A DNA stretch of 64,000 nucleotides from Earliella scabrosa (Eukaryota; Basidiomycota; Agaricomycetes; Polyporales; Polyporaceae): contig JABYQQ010000009.1 of NCBI GenBank assembly GCA_022605405.1, positions 1,488,001 through 1,552,000 on the forward strand, written 5' to 3'. Both the position numbers and the translations under genes were made by a program. Below, one piece after another: positions 10,843 through 21,322 of the stretch (the stretch's first letter is position 1; the number at the start of each line of letters is the position of its first letter). The notes below the pieces were generated by a model, which had not been told where the DNA came from, ran no database searches, and saw only the letters and a program-made list of their open reading frames with translations.

Positions 10843-12904
10843 ATGAGCATCTTCGCCACACTCTCGACATCTGCCAAGCGAGCAGCATCCCCGCCATGCA
10901 CTCCATCGCGAGCCCGCACGTTCTCGCACGCAGGCGGTTCTTCTCTCGTTGCCTTCTCGCCAACCACCAGTCGACGCCGAAAGCTACCTCCACACGCCAT
11001 AGCACCTTTGGCGGAGGTCAGCGTTCGGCCCCATGAGCCGCGCCGCTATGCTTCCCTGCCCAAGAGCAAGCGACGCAATGGGATGAACATTGACGACGTC
11101 GGTCCCCTCCCCTACGATCCCGCCAAAGAGGAGGACAACCCAGAGGTCGACGAACGTCAGAGGAAGAGGTGCAGGTACACCTACGAGCTTAGCGAGCAGG
11201 TATGTTGCTCGACATTATTCACGCCGATGTTTGTCCTCAACGATATTGTCAGACTCGCCGTTGCCCTGTCAAGCTCTCCATCGGTGTGAGGAACAAGAAG
11301 CGATCTCGTCCTCAGTCACTGGCTCTCAAGGTTCGCACTTCCTCTGTTTGTCAATCGTCGAGGCGTTGTACTCACGCGCAGCAGAGACGCAAGGCGTTCC
11401 TTGAGCGCATGGCGAAGATCCCCGTCGCCTATCAGCCAGAGTCTGAACGCCTTGATTTTCCCTTCATGTTTCCCCACATCATCCCCACCGCACCGGTCGT
11501 CGCCCACGTCGACGTTCCCGCCCAGAGTCTCCTTGCGCCATGCCCCGCCGAACTGCTTGCTTGCCAACAGCGCTTCCCCCTACCGCCTTCATACCGGCCT
11601 GCTGTCGTCCACGTCCAACCTGTCTGCTCGACACCGAACGCTATCTCCGACATCGCCAAGACGGTTCCTCGTTGCATCCTCAAGTCCACTCGCGTCATTG
11701 TCAAGAGACCGCTCTATGTACGCAAGGATGCCCGACCTCTTGCCAACGCGGTACCCTATCGCATGAGCTGGAAGTCAAGGCGTCCGGCGCATTACACGCC
11801 TTTGGAGCGCAGCGGTCCTCTCGCGATCCCTCATGACTTAGGTCAACGCCTCGCCGCTAAGTTCTGTGGATGGAGAGGAGAGATGGCTTCGGTGTATGGT
11901 TACCAGAAGGCCGCTTCGTCGCCAGCGGCGGAGGCAACCTGCGGACAGGTACGCTGACCCATCCAGTTGTTCCCCTTCAACGTTCTCATCTGGTATGCAG
12001 TTCGAGGGTATGAAGACGGAGGACGACCAGATGTTCGTCGATGTTGCAGACGAGGTAAGCAGGCATGCTCTCTTCGCAGGCTCTGGTACCCGACTCATAC
12101 CTCTCCTAGGACGCGGAGATGTTTTACACGCCGTCGCCATCCATGGATTGTTTCCCTCCTCCGGTATCGGCGTCAGCGTACATGGACTGTCTGCACACAG
12201 CGTCGCTCGATGCTGAAGCTCTGCCTGACTTCGAGGAGCAAGACGCGACTGCCCATCCGCCTTACGAAGGGCAACGTGACCTGGATATGGATTCGCCTGT
12301 CTTCAAGCCGAACCCCACGGAGGACGACGAGGACAACGAAGTGTGGTACGAAGCATCCGACGTCGAGTTCCTTGAAGCAGCACCCGTCCAGCCTGCTTCA
12401 CCAGTCTCACCAGCGCCGCGCTCACCGAGCGGTCTTCTTGCCCAAGCGGATGACTTCCTCGCCTTCCTCGGTGCCCAGCTCACCAGTGCACCTTCACGTC
12501 CGACTACCCCTATCCGTAACGAGCACACGTCCGCCTCGGCGGGATCCGCACCTCCGAGCCCAGTCAGAGCAGCGGAGGACCTCTACGCCGAGCTCTTCGG
12601 CGCGTCTCCCGAGCCGTCCTACGAGAACCTTGCCGAGGCCGCGGGTCCAAGTGCGGCGCCCTTCGGCTTCTCACCAGTCATGCAAACTCCCTTGCTCGAT
12701 GGCGACCTGTTCGAGCCTTCGCCTGCTACGACGGCTCTCGTCACACCTCCGCACGGCGATTTCTCTGCCTTGGCACCGCAAGAGGAGAACGTGTGCGACG
12801 ACTTCTTCTTGCAAGGCAATAGTCGTGACGGCGAAGGGCCTTCGTCTCGGGGGGCCGTCCAGTACCAGGACATCCTAGGCGCGTTCTCGGACGATGAGGA
12901 CTAG
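10843..12904 (+). CDS. Uncharacterised Ser/Pro-rich protein with acidic C-terminus
   Basis: Five exons, 10843-11199, 11253-11330, 11382-11948, 12001-12054 and 12110-12904, join in frame to 616 aa. I do not recognise a domain. The N-terminal third is basic, with clusters such as TSRRRKLPP and KSKRRNG that could act as nuclear localisation signals. The middle is rich in Pro/Val (PTAPVVAHVDVPAQ). The C-terminal 265 residues are acidic and low in complexity, ending ILGAFSDDED. The ATG at 10843 has a good context (ACCATGA). All introns are GT-AG and 51-55 bases, and the frame is kept throughout. Basidiomycete genomes hold many disordered proteins of this type. A nuclear or regulatory role is a guess from composition only. 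Confidence 0.68.
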
Positions 12905-14619
12905 TACAAGCTCTTCGTCTTAGCTGGCGACCACAATGACCTCCTCACCAGGCTCGACGGCATCTGCTCCCTTCCCGCGCGACTGGCATCGGCATCGACA
13001 TCTGCATCAACATCTGCATAGGACTTCTGACGACGCATCTACGACGGCATCTACTTATCACTCATTTATGCTCGGGTTCAAGATCTTGGATACATACAAG
13101 CATACGCACAGCGCACAACACACAACGGCACTATCTCATCCAGTCTTTTCTCATCTCGGCCATCACCTCCTCGACACGCTACCTTCTATAAGCTTCAGCT
13201 TCGCTCCTCATCGACGCACAGCTCACACACATCGCCATCATGCCACCCCTTCAGGCTCTGTGCGGGTTCGGCGAACATGAACGGGGCTCTACCATCTCAG
13301 CCGTTCGAGTCGATGCCGAACGGGATCAGCACGTCCACCCCCTGGTTCCTACGATATCGAACTCTCCGACAAGAGGACGCTACCCAAATGCCCGCGCGAC
13401 CTCGACGGCGGCCTCCCTCAAGTTGGCCGCCCTCAGGGTGAGTGGCAGGATCAAACGACACCGGGTCGACATCGGCATGTATGGGCGCTGCTTGACGCGT
13501 TTCGACGCTCGCAGCCCTCACCTCCCAGCATGCCTTGTCTGACCCGGTGTCCCCTGCCGCTCTCTGCCACGAACATCGTTCCTCCGCCTTCTCCCTAGTC
13601 ACAGACCTTAGGCTTCGGGTGGATGGCACACGATTTTCTGGTTCAGCATGGCTACCGTTCGCTCTACAACTCCTACGGTACCATGGCCTCGGGCTTCATA
13701 TACGCGTTCTTTCGTCTGTTAGTGGCTAGCTCCTCCGGTTCACTGCGCGGACTTCGTCGGCCCTCTGGAGTCTACTCTCAACTCGTCGACTTCGCTGGCG
13801 GCTCTGCAGCAGTTGCTTAACCCTTCCTCCGTCATCCAACCTATTGGTTCTTACCCTGTTCCGCTCGTTACCTTCAGGGGTGGGGCTTGACCAGAAGTAC
13901 CTGCTGGTTCTCAAGTGGGCGTCATATGGGATGGATATGCGATGGTCTCCTGTACGCACATGTACGAGCACATATATGTGATGTCGATGATAGAAGCGCG
14001 TAACACATACTTACGCATGGTCTATCGAAGCATGCTGGCGTGATTCGCTGCGGCATGGTACGTACATGGCGCGGGTGTGCGATAGTCAACGTGGAATTTC
14101 TGGGAATAACGACGTCCTCCACGTCACGCACTCCATGCATCCTCTGCTAGGATATAGATGAGAGGTGTGAAGGAAGTGAGTGTATGCCAGATAATCCGCG
14201 ATGCAGGTCCGTGGAATACGCATGCTGTTCTTGCCAGAGCGGTCGCGGTGCTGAGGTCGATCGGAGGGCAATCCACGAAGGACCTGCACAAAATGCCGAC
14301 AAGCTCTTCCGTCAGCATTTCAACCGTTAGTGTATGATAGGACTGCAGTCGATAGTGGTGGTAGTGGTGGTTGGGAGCAGACCACGCGGTACGACGGATA
14401 GCCATCGACATCATTCATTCATTCAATCCGAGTCCGGCTCGATGACTCCACATCCATCTGTGGTCGTACAGTGATTTACCAGAACATACACCTAAGAGTT
14501 CTATACAAGAAGACGACAATCGAGATCAAATCAAGACGGAAGTATCATGCTATGTAGGATGCGTTCAGACTGCGACACGAACCCGCCTCGAGAAGCGATC
14601 ACTCGCCCTGCGCGGCAGT
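12905..14619. other. Region between the Ser/Pro-rich gene and mannitol dehydrogenase
   Basis: This contains the 3' flank of the upstream gene, a candidate spliced gene at 13240-13820 listed separately, and from 13.8 to 14.6 kb sequence without recognisable coding content. The right part should include the 3' UTR of the minus-strand mannitol dehydrogenase. Confidence 0.45.
13240..13820 (+). CDS. Candidate spliced gene, unknown product, 5' end unresolved
   Basis: A TATA-like CTATAAGC near 13187 and a pyrimidine-rich leader precede an ATG at 13240. The best coding signal lies in another frame: about 13300-13437 reads GSYDIELSDKRTLPK and DGGLPQVGRPQ. It joins through a GT-AG intron (13438-13611) to 13612-13820, which reads GFGWMAHDFLVQHGYRS and ends at a stop. 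Linking the ATG to this frame needs an unusually short 5' intron (about 41 bases, 13260-13300) or a frameshift in the C-run near 13331. It may be a real short gene with a missed exon or a decayed copy. I do not recognise the product. Confidence 0.3.
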
Positions 14620-15831
14620 TCAGTTCGGTCGCTGGTACTCCTGGCGCAGACTGTGGTATGCATCGAGGATCTTGCTGTGCTCCTTGCTTCCTTCCTGGAA
14701 CCCGGTGCCTTCAGCGATGGCTTTCGCGATCCCCTGAGCCTTGACCTTCTTCTGCAGCTCCACGCTCTGCCTGTCCTCAGGATTGTCGTACATGAACGCC
14801 GCCGCGACGCCCTTCGCGAGGTTGTCCGTAGGGAGCCCGTACTCGAGCGCCATGTGCATCGGGCCCAGGAGCCGGTCGCCCTTCGCGAGCTTCCGGAGCG
14901 GCTCGCGGCCAACACGGACGACCTCGTCCTTGAGGCGCGGGTTCGCAAAGCGGTCCATGATCTTCTCGACGTACGCCTTGTACTCCTTCTCGTCAAACTT
15001 GTGTTTGCGAATGAGCGCCGCGCCCGCTTCGTTCCACAGCGCGTGGTGCACGGTCTCGCGGATCTCCGCGTCGCGCACGGCCTCGTCTATGGTCTTGTGG
15101 CCCTTGAGGAAGCCGAGGTACGCGATGATCGCGTGCCCGCAGTTGAGCGTGAAGAGCTTGCGCTCGATGTACGCGTCGAGGTCGGTCGTGAGATGGATGC
15201 CCTTGAGGTGCACGTTCGGGCGCGTGCGCTGGAGGGCGCTCTTGTCGACGACCCACTCGTAGAAGCCCTCGACGCCGACGTCGAGCGGGTTGTCGCCGTC
15301 CCCGGGGTCGTACGGCGGGACGATGCGGTCGACGGAGCAGTTCGCGAAGCCGACGATCTCCTCGACCCAGGCCTTGTCCTCGTCCGAGAGGTGGTCGAAG
15401 ACGTAGTTCCGGAGGAGGGTGGTCTGGTTGATCATGTTCTCGCATGCGATGATGTTCATGGGACCCGTGTTCGCCTCGCGGCGGGCATGGAGGCCCTTGG
15501 CGATAGTCGCGGCGATCTTCTCGAGAACGGTGGGCCCCACGGCGGTTGTGACGAGATCGACGGCGGGGTTGGTGAACTCGCGGATGATGTCGGGGGATGT
15601 GGAGATGACGCCGGAGATGTCGGAAACGGGGTTACGGTACTCCTCGTCGTCAAGAATGAGGACGTTGTACGAGTCCTGCTCGTTGAGCTTCTGGATGATG
15701 TCCTTGTCGACGTCGGCAAAGACAACGTGGTAGCCCGACTCGACTAGGAGGGGACCGATGAAGCCCCGTCCGATGTTGCCGGCCCCGAAGTGGATGGCTT
15801 TGCGTTCTGGTGTGTTGGAGATTGAACCCAT
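14620..15831 (-). CDS. mtlD: Mannitol-1-phosphate 5-dehydrogenase
   Basis: A single uninterrupted reading frame of 403 aa runs from ATG 15831 to the stop at 14620. The enzyme interconverts fructose 6-phosphate and mannitol 1-phosphate with NAD(H). The N-terminus carries the Rossmann motif HFGAGNIGRGFIG with an acidic residue after strand 2 (VVFADVD), as in NAD-dependent members. Family blocks follow: TTAVGPTVLEKIA, IIACENMI, FANCSVDRIVPP, the catalytic-region YIERKLFTLNCGHA, and DRLLGPM. Length matches the polyol-specific long-chain dehydrogenase family. Unusually for this window, the coding region has no intron; one 5' UTR intron (15901-15842) is likely. A TATA-like box lies upstream on the minus strand. 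The intron-poor structure suggests recent acquisition or retroposition, but this is inference. Confidence 0.93.
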   Translation of the reverse strand: MGSISNTPERKAIHFGAGNIGRGFIGPLLVESGYHVVFADVDKDIIQKLNEQDSYNVLILDDEEYRNPVSDISGVISTSPDIIREFTNPAVDLVTTAVGPTVLEKIAATIAKGLHARREANTGPMNIIACENMINQTTLLRNYVFDHLSDEDKAWVEEIVGFANCSVDRIVPPYDPGDGDNPLDVGVEGFYEWVVDKSALQRTRPNVHLKGIHLTTDLDAYIERKLFTLNCGHAIIAYLGFLKGHKTIDEAVRDAEIRETVHHALWNEAGAALIRKHKFDEKEYKAYVEKIMDRFANPRLKDEVVRVGREPLRKLAKGDRLLGPMHMALEYGLPTDNLAKGVAAAFMYDNPEDRQSVELQKKVKAQGIAKAIAEGTGFQEGSKEHSKILDAYHSLRQEYQRPN

Positions 15832-15841
15832 GATGTGAGTG

Positions 15842-15901
15842 CTGCCCGAGACCACGGCTGTGAGCAACCTCATGCGCCAAAGAACGAATGGAGATACTCA
15901 C
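15842..15901 (-). other. Probable 5' UTR intron of the mannitol dehydrogenase gene
   Basis: Read on the minus strand, GTGAGTATC begins at 15901 and a pyrimidine-poor GGGCAG ends at 15842, just before the start codon at 15831. Removing these 60 bases also removes an upstream in-frame ATG. A longer N-terminus from that ATG has no family support. Confidence 0.5.
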
Positions 15902-15972
15902 GAATCGAAGGGAAGTTGCGTAGAGGAAGACTGATGTTGGTAAGTACTGAACGTGGCGTAACGGATGACGCA

Positions 15973-15982
15973 AGTATATAAG
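15973..15982 (-). promoter_or_regulatory. TATA-like box for the mannitol dehydrogenase gene
   Basis: On the minus strand the sequence reads CTTATATACT, about 75 bases upstream of the predicted 5' UTR intron donor. This is a plausible core promoter position. Confidence 0.5.
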
Positions 15983-16779
15983 AGGACTGGTGGGGAGGTG
16001 TTGAACTCGGACCCGTCCCTATGATGTCAGCGCAGAGCTGTTGGACGCCACACGACACGTAAGTTTTGCGGTGTCCAGTCGGACCACAGAAAACGACAGC
16101 GCCAAACACGTCTTGTGGGCCCACACCTCCTCAGCAACAGGTACATGGTGGGGCGGGAGTACAGCACAGCGAAATGGCCTCATAGATGATGCGCGAATAC
16201 CCCAGAGTTGTGGAGGAGCAGTTCACAGCTGTGGCGCGAACCGGATCAACACGCGCCTCAGACCCAAATATGGTCATGGGCGGCGTGGCCCAGCACGCGC
16301 CGACGCGCGTCAAACGCGCGTCGTTCCAATTCATCTTGAGTCTTGACCTCCATGACCATGTCATTCTCCTGCACAACATTCTATGTCAGTCGACTCGCGG
16401 GCCTTCATTACCCATGGTGCCTGTCTTCGACGGTCTTCACTCGCTTCAGTCGTTCTGTTTCACGCGCCTGCCGCCGCTGCCCCCGCCGGGTGACCAATGA
16501 AGTGGCCAGGGACGAGTTACTTATGTGGACGGACGCATTGAGATTGAGATTGCAAGATGAGCATCGTGATTGCCAGTGGAGAATTGTCAGGAGACGAGGT
16601 CGATGGCGGATGGCTGGTGGCCATGCCCTGAAGGTGAGGAAAGCAAAGTAATATCCAGACTCTACTTAGTGCGCTTCGTGTCGTTCACGAACGAGCCCAC
16701 AGTCCGGGGGATCAGACAACAGAGGAATACTCACAACAATTGGCGATCACTCCGACATCATGAAAGTTGAACGATATTT
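15983..16779. other. Region between the mannitol gene promoter and the inverted-repeat element
   Basis: I found no gene. It contains the distal promoter of the minus-strand dehydrogenase and short open frames without family similarity. Confidence 0.45.
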
Positions 16780-16805
16780 AATAGGGGAGTTCAGAGTAGG
16801 CGATT
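16780..16805 (+). repeat. Left terminal inverted repeat
   Basis: This is a 26-base repeat, perfectly complementary to 18077-18102. It is followed inward by several GATTCT words in tandem and a short palindrome around 16826-16840. Confidence 0.85.
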
Positions 16806-17623
16806 CTGGGCGATTCTGAGGCGGATTCTTGACAAGAATCGGATGCAAGGGGTCCATATGTCCGCGACGTTTAGCTTCCTGTCCCATCGGATGTGAATGT
16901 GGCCCGTGTCTAGAGAGAAATTCGCCCGCTGTTAGATTTCATTGATGTCCGCATAGTATTGCAAAACGGTCCCTAGACTGGGAGATACTCGTCCGCCTCG
17001 TGGGAGATATTTGCCCGTCGTCTGGCGCTTTTCTGTCCGCTGCTTATTGCATTTCTGTCCGGCCTAGCTGGAACTCCTCTTGCAGAGCACCTATTCCCTA
17101 GAAAAAGGTGCCATTCAAAAGGTACCATCGAGTACATATACAGAAAATTATTCTCAGTGGAAGAAATGCCTTGATCCCGTTGTCTAGCCCAACGCAGAGT
17201 ACCAGCGCCCGTTGGAAGTCAAGAGCGCTAAGCTTCGTCGGGATAACGGCGGGAGGAGGGCGGGGAGGCGCCATCAGTCGGGTATGGCTGGGATGCCATA
17301 TATGGTAGGCCATCGGTGAAGAAGCGCCGGTGGACCATCGAAATGTTGTACCGTACTCCTACTCGAACGAAGCATTTTCACAACATATCAATAATTTTCC
17401 CGAGGTCAGGGTTGTACATAGTGCTAGTGTACCAAGTTTGACGTGGAACGAATGGCAGGGGAGGGCGCTGTAGGTGCTCCGGACAGTTGGTCGATCCCAT
17501 GGGACAAGAAGCTAAACGCGGGGGACACATGTCCTTTTTGCGAATCGGATCCTCGAGAATCGAGCGCTTACACGCTCAGGTGAGCCCTGGGTCGGATACG
17601 ATATCTGGAAATTTTGGGTCGTC

Positions 17624-17830
17624 AGATAACTTCCGACCGGCGCTTCCATACTGGAGCGTTGTGCCCCAGACATCGAACAGATATCGGGCAAACCGATATT
17701 GGAGTGAGCTCTAAGCGCCGGCTACAAAATATCTGTTCGATACCTAGGGCCGCCCCTGGAGATAACTTCCGACCAAATACCTAGGGCGCCCGGTGCACAC
17801 CTGGCGGTGTAGGGCGATTCTGACAAGAAT
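17624..17830. repeat. Internal direct and inverted repeats within the element
   Basis: The word AGATAACTTCCGACC occurs twice in direct orientation, near 17624 and 17760. ATCGAACAGATAT near 17675 is matched by its reverse complement ATATCTGTTCGAT near 17728. CCTAGGGC also repeats near 17743 and 17781. These could form a cruciform or mark nested insertions inside the transposon-like element. Confidence 0.6.
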
Positions 17831-18076
17831 CGCCCAAAATCGCGGATGCAAGTGAAGCGACTCCGGAGTCGCTTTTCCAACAAGAATCCGCGATTCTTGT
17901 CTCCGATTCTTGTTGACGCCCTAGCAGGGTTGTCAACACGGGCGTCTGCTCTAGAATCCCAAGACAGAATCCGCACGAAAATCCACTGGAGAAACGGGGC
18001 GGTCAAACCTGACCCGGATTTTCGACCCTCGATTCTGTCGAGAAACACAGCAGCATCGGCGCAGAATCGTGCGCAA

Positions 18077-18102
18077 AATCGCCTACTCTGAACTCCCCTA
18101 TT
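18077..18102 (-). repeat. Right terminal inverted repeat
   Basis: This is the exact reverse complement of the left terminal repeat at 16780-16805. The flanking bases differ from the left flank, so no target-site duplication is obvious. Confidence 0.85.
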
Positions 18103-18453
18103 GTGCGCCGCCTACTCACAGTAGTCGGTCGTTCGAATAGGTCCCAAAGGTCTACTGAGGTCTACACGCGAGCTCTGAGTCGTCTGTTCCTGCGGTTCGG
18201 GAGGGCGAAGAAGAAAGCGAAGGTAATGCCAGACGCGTATCGGACACTGGATAGTGATGCATATTGATGTCCAGCGCGATCCCGCGGCGCACGAGAACGC
18301 CCATCAACTGCCCAAGCACCTACCGTGAAACCCTCACTCCGACCGTCCACGGCCTCATGATGACAGTCTACTTACCCCACGGAGTGTAGTATTTATTCAC
18401 CACTCTAATCTTCAAGCTTCAGATCTCAACCTCCGTCGACCATTCACACAGTG

Positions 18454-19590
18454 ATGCTGCTCGCGCAGCAGCGCCGTCTCTTTGCCGCGTGGCGGGTCAT
18501 CTGCCCCTCATCGCCCAAGGGTTTCGGGTCGTTCCTGCATTCCATGACGCATTGTGTCCGGTATGCATCGGCATTCCCATCAGCCCTTCACCCATCTTGC
18601 GCTCTAGACTTCGTTCCAAGGGATAAGGAGACCACAGCCCTCTACCATCGCATTGACCAGCGTGCGTCGGCCACCACGGCCACGCTGGGTGGCTCCTTTC
18701 AAATAGCTCAGATATAACTTCAGCACTGGCTGGTCGTGCCTCCTCAATTTCCCAACTTAATACCAACACACCCGAACCCACACAACAAGCAGCTGCTGTC
18801 CTCGACCAGTTCAAGGTGTTCATGATCCCCACCACTGTTGCGACAACCAGTACATCAGCTCTCAGCGCTACCTTTGCGCAAGACAGCGCATGTCCATGGT
18901 GCGTCTACCAATTACTCACACTAGCGCGCGCACCATGTTCCTCGGGGTTGTGTCGCTGGGCACTCATCTTTGGCCGACGACCACAGGCAGTTCCATCACG
19001 TCAACATCACTGCGAATGTCGTGTACCCCCGAACCGGCGACACGCTCGCCAACCAACCCGAGAGTCTCCATTGTGGTGGGTTCTTCTCGTCCTCCCCGCC
19101 GCACAATCTCCTTCTCACCCGCCTAGAAGCATGGGAAGCATCCCAAACGGACCTCGCTCTCGACGTATTCGATCTCGCAGCATTCTCCGCGTCGTCAGAT
19201 ATGACGCGCGCGCAGCATCTACAGCAGGAGCCCTTCCATCCATCTCTCATCCTCCCATCACATCTCTGGACCATGACATCTACAATGGCAACACTCGAAC
19301 CCGTGTACGCCGGCCACACCGCGCACCGTGACCATAACCTTGACGTCTGCCTGTCCCCACCTGCCTCTACATCCGCCGCCCCACGTCGGCGCTCGTCGCC
19401 ACCAGCTGCCGGCGCGGTAAATGGGCTGGTCTCGCCGGAGCACGACGCGGACCACATGCCCATCGAGTTCGCGCTCGATTCCGGCAGCCCGCGCTCTTTC
19501 CTCGGCGCGCTCTACCACTCGTACGCGCTCTGGGAGCTCGCGAGCTTCGTGTCCGCAATTGCGTGGCTCCTCGTCTGCCTCGCCGCATGA
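18454..19590 (+). CDS. Candidate spliced gene, unknown product with C-terminal hydrophobic segment
   Basis: Three segments, 18454-18661, 18724-18898 and 18987-19590, are separated by GT-AG introns (gtgcgt...cag both times). They join in frame to 328 aa. The middle and last segments read smoothly across the junction (ACPW/QFHHVNITANVVYPR). The frame ends with a hydrophobic stretch, ELASFVSAIAWLLVCLAA, that could be a C-terminal membrane anchor. I recognise no family. The first exon is the weakest: its composition is less protein-like, and another 5' exon is possible. An internal GT-AG pair of frame-neutral length (about 19074-19125) could be a further intron. The gene lies just right of the inverted-repeat element. 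Confidence 0.42.
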
Positions 19591-21322
19591 CACCATGCAA
19601 TGGCATCAAGCGCCCCGTGTCTCTGTCAGCCCGCGAGCGTGACTTGACCAGGACTCGACCCTACACCGGATTACTCTATCCTCGCAAAGGGACCGGGGCG
19701 CTGTTGCTGCTGCCTAATCTCGCGCTGGAACGGATTCCCCGGAGTCATGGGTGTGCATGGACGACTCGGGGCGGGTTCGTCTGACCGTGCGCCCCCCAGG
19801 GGAGCTCTCATGCACACGCCCCAGTCGCCGAGTATACGAGGTTGCGACCGCACCCATGCCTTTGTCCGTGCTCGCATACACGACGCTCCTTGACGACCCG
19901 GGGATGACCCGCCTGAACCCACGTTCAAGTGCTTGTATCCATCACTCACCACGCTGTATCACTTGTACTACCGCACCCATACCCAGTCCGTCCATACCCA
20001 CAACCCAGATGTTACCGTACCACACTGCTCCCGTTTTGGAACACGCATGTACTCATCTACATAGCGACGCCGCACGCAAGAAACGCGTCGCGACCATTGT
20101 AATGCATCCTTTGTCCTCACACGTTCCTCGAGACTCGGGGCGAAGCGCCTGTTCTCCCAGCTGCAGCTGCTTGAGTGCAGGCTCCGGGCGTGTGGACCTC
20201 ACGTCAAACACGCTTCGCGGAATTAATATTTACCAGGTCAGGCCACTGCGAACTGCCAGGTTCATTTACGTAGTAAAAGGGTATGAACGCGTCCATTCCG
20301 ATCACCCCGAGGCGCGGGGAGAAGGACGGAAGAGCGTTAGACTATTACTCTAATGTCCGTCCGTCCCCTGGTCCGCCGCTCGATTATCGATAGAGTGCCC
20401 CTTCCGCGCCTGCCCGCGGCCGTCACGTTCCCGTACGTCCATGTCGTTGTCTGTCTGTCTCCCCGTGGGCGGCGACCGCAGTGGCAACGTACTTCGGGTC
20501 CGGACGTCATTGAGATCGAGGGAATCGCGGATGGCGTAGTGGGCGGCGTTGGTCATTGAACGTGCGTTCAAATGTGGTCACCGGGACTGGGTCGTCCTCG
20601 TTGAGAACACGGAAGAATCGTTATAACGTCCGCGCGATTGCACAGCGTCCGGTGATTGTCTCCGGGGGCAGGGAGCGGCCCATTTGCTGTGATGCTAACT
20701 AGCACTAGTGTCGCGAAGCAGGAATGAGAAGCTCAAGGTTCGACGTTCAAAGTCGGCGAGGCACAGAACACCACGGCGGAAGACGTCAAAAGGCCGGGTG
20801 GACCGCAGCACGCGCGGAGACCACGGCGCATCGCGAATTCGGCATTCGGATTGTATTATGTGTCTGCCTTCGCAGGTACAGGTGAGCAGCCACGGAGCAG
20901 AGGCTATTACAAACACGCTAGTGCTACATGACCTTCTTTTCGTACAACATGTGCGCATGTGCATAAACTATGTAATGTGAGTGCAGTGCGCCCTTCTATG
21001 GGGTGGAGGGGGCGAGGACCGGCGGCAAGCAGTGGGGACACGCCCCGCTGACCGCGCCGCGGCGTCGCATAAGGATAGGGACGTGCGGAGGTGTCGCGCT
21101 CCGGAGCGCGACTCTAGGGTGTTCAAGCCTCCCATAGCCGCGGATGGGAGGATCGGAGGAGAGACCCGAGAGAGAGAGGCGACGGGTAGCCAGGAGTCTA
21201 AGGTTGCGCGGATAAATAGACTTGATGTTGACTGCGGGGTTGCGAGCGAGCTGGAGACAGTGCGTGGGGAAGGAGAATGGGACGGACAGAGGGCGGGGGC
21301 GAGCAATCTGCTCAGGGCGCGC
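19591..21322. other. Intergenic region, no gene resolved
   Basis: No frame here resembles a known protein or joins convincingly through splice sites. The right end should carry the 3' UTR of the minus-strand RlpA-like gene. Confidence 0.45.

Larger units (their letters stand above)
16780..18102. mobile_element. Non-autonomous DNA transposon-like element with 26-base terminal inverted repeats
   Basis: The 26 bases at 16780-16805 are an exact reverse complement of 18077-18102. The ends read AATAGGGGAGTTCAGAG inward. The 1.3 kb between holds no transposase-like frame, so the element would depend on an enzyme encoded elsewhere. Both subterminal regions are packed with GATTCT/AGAATC words, many as palindromes, which is typical of transposase-binding subterminal repeats. 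I could not see a convincing target-site duplication, so the superfamily is open. TAGGG-type termini would suit hAT-like elements, but this is not shown. Confidence 0.7.

Noticed and set aside
14653..15747. A 364-codon frame opposite the mannitol dehydrogenase
   Set aside because: It is the mirror of a real, GC-rich coding region and has a repetitive Val/Leu/Arg/Asp composition.
16780..18102. Naming the inverted-repeat element as a hAT transposon
   Set aside because: The termini alone are not enough. No 8-base target-site duplication or transposase was seen, so the superfamily is left open.
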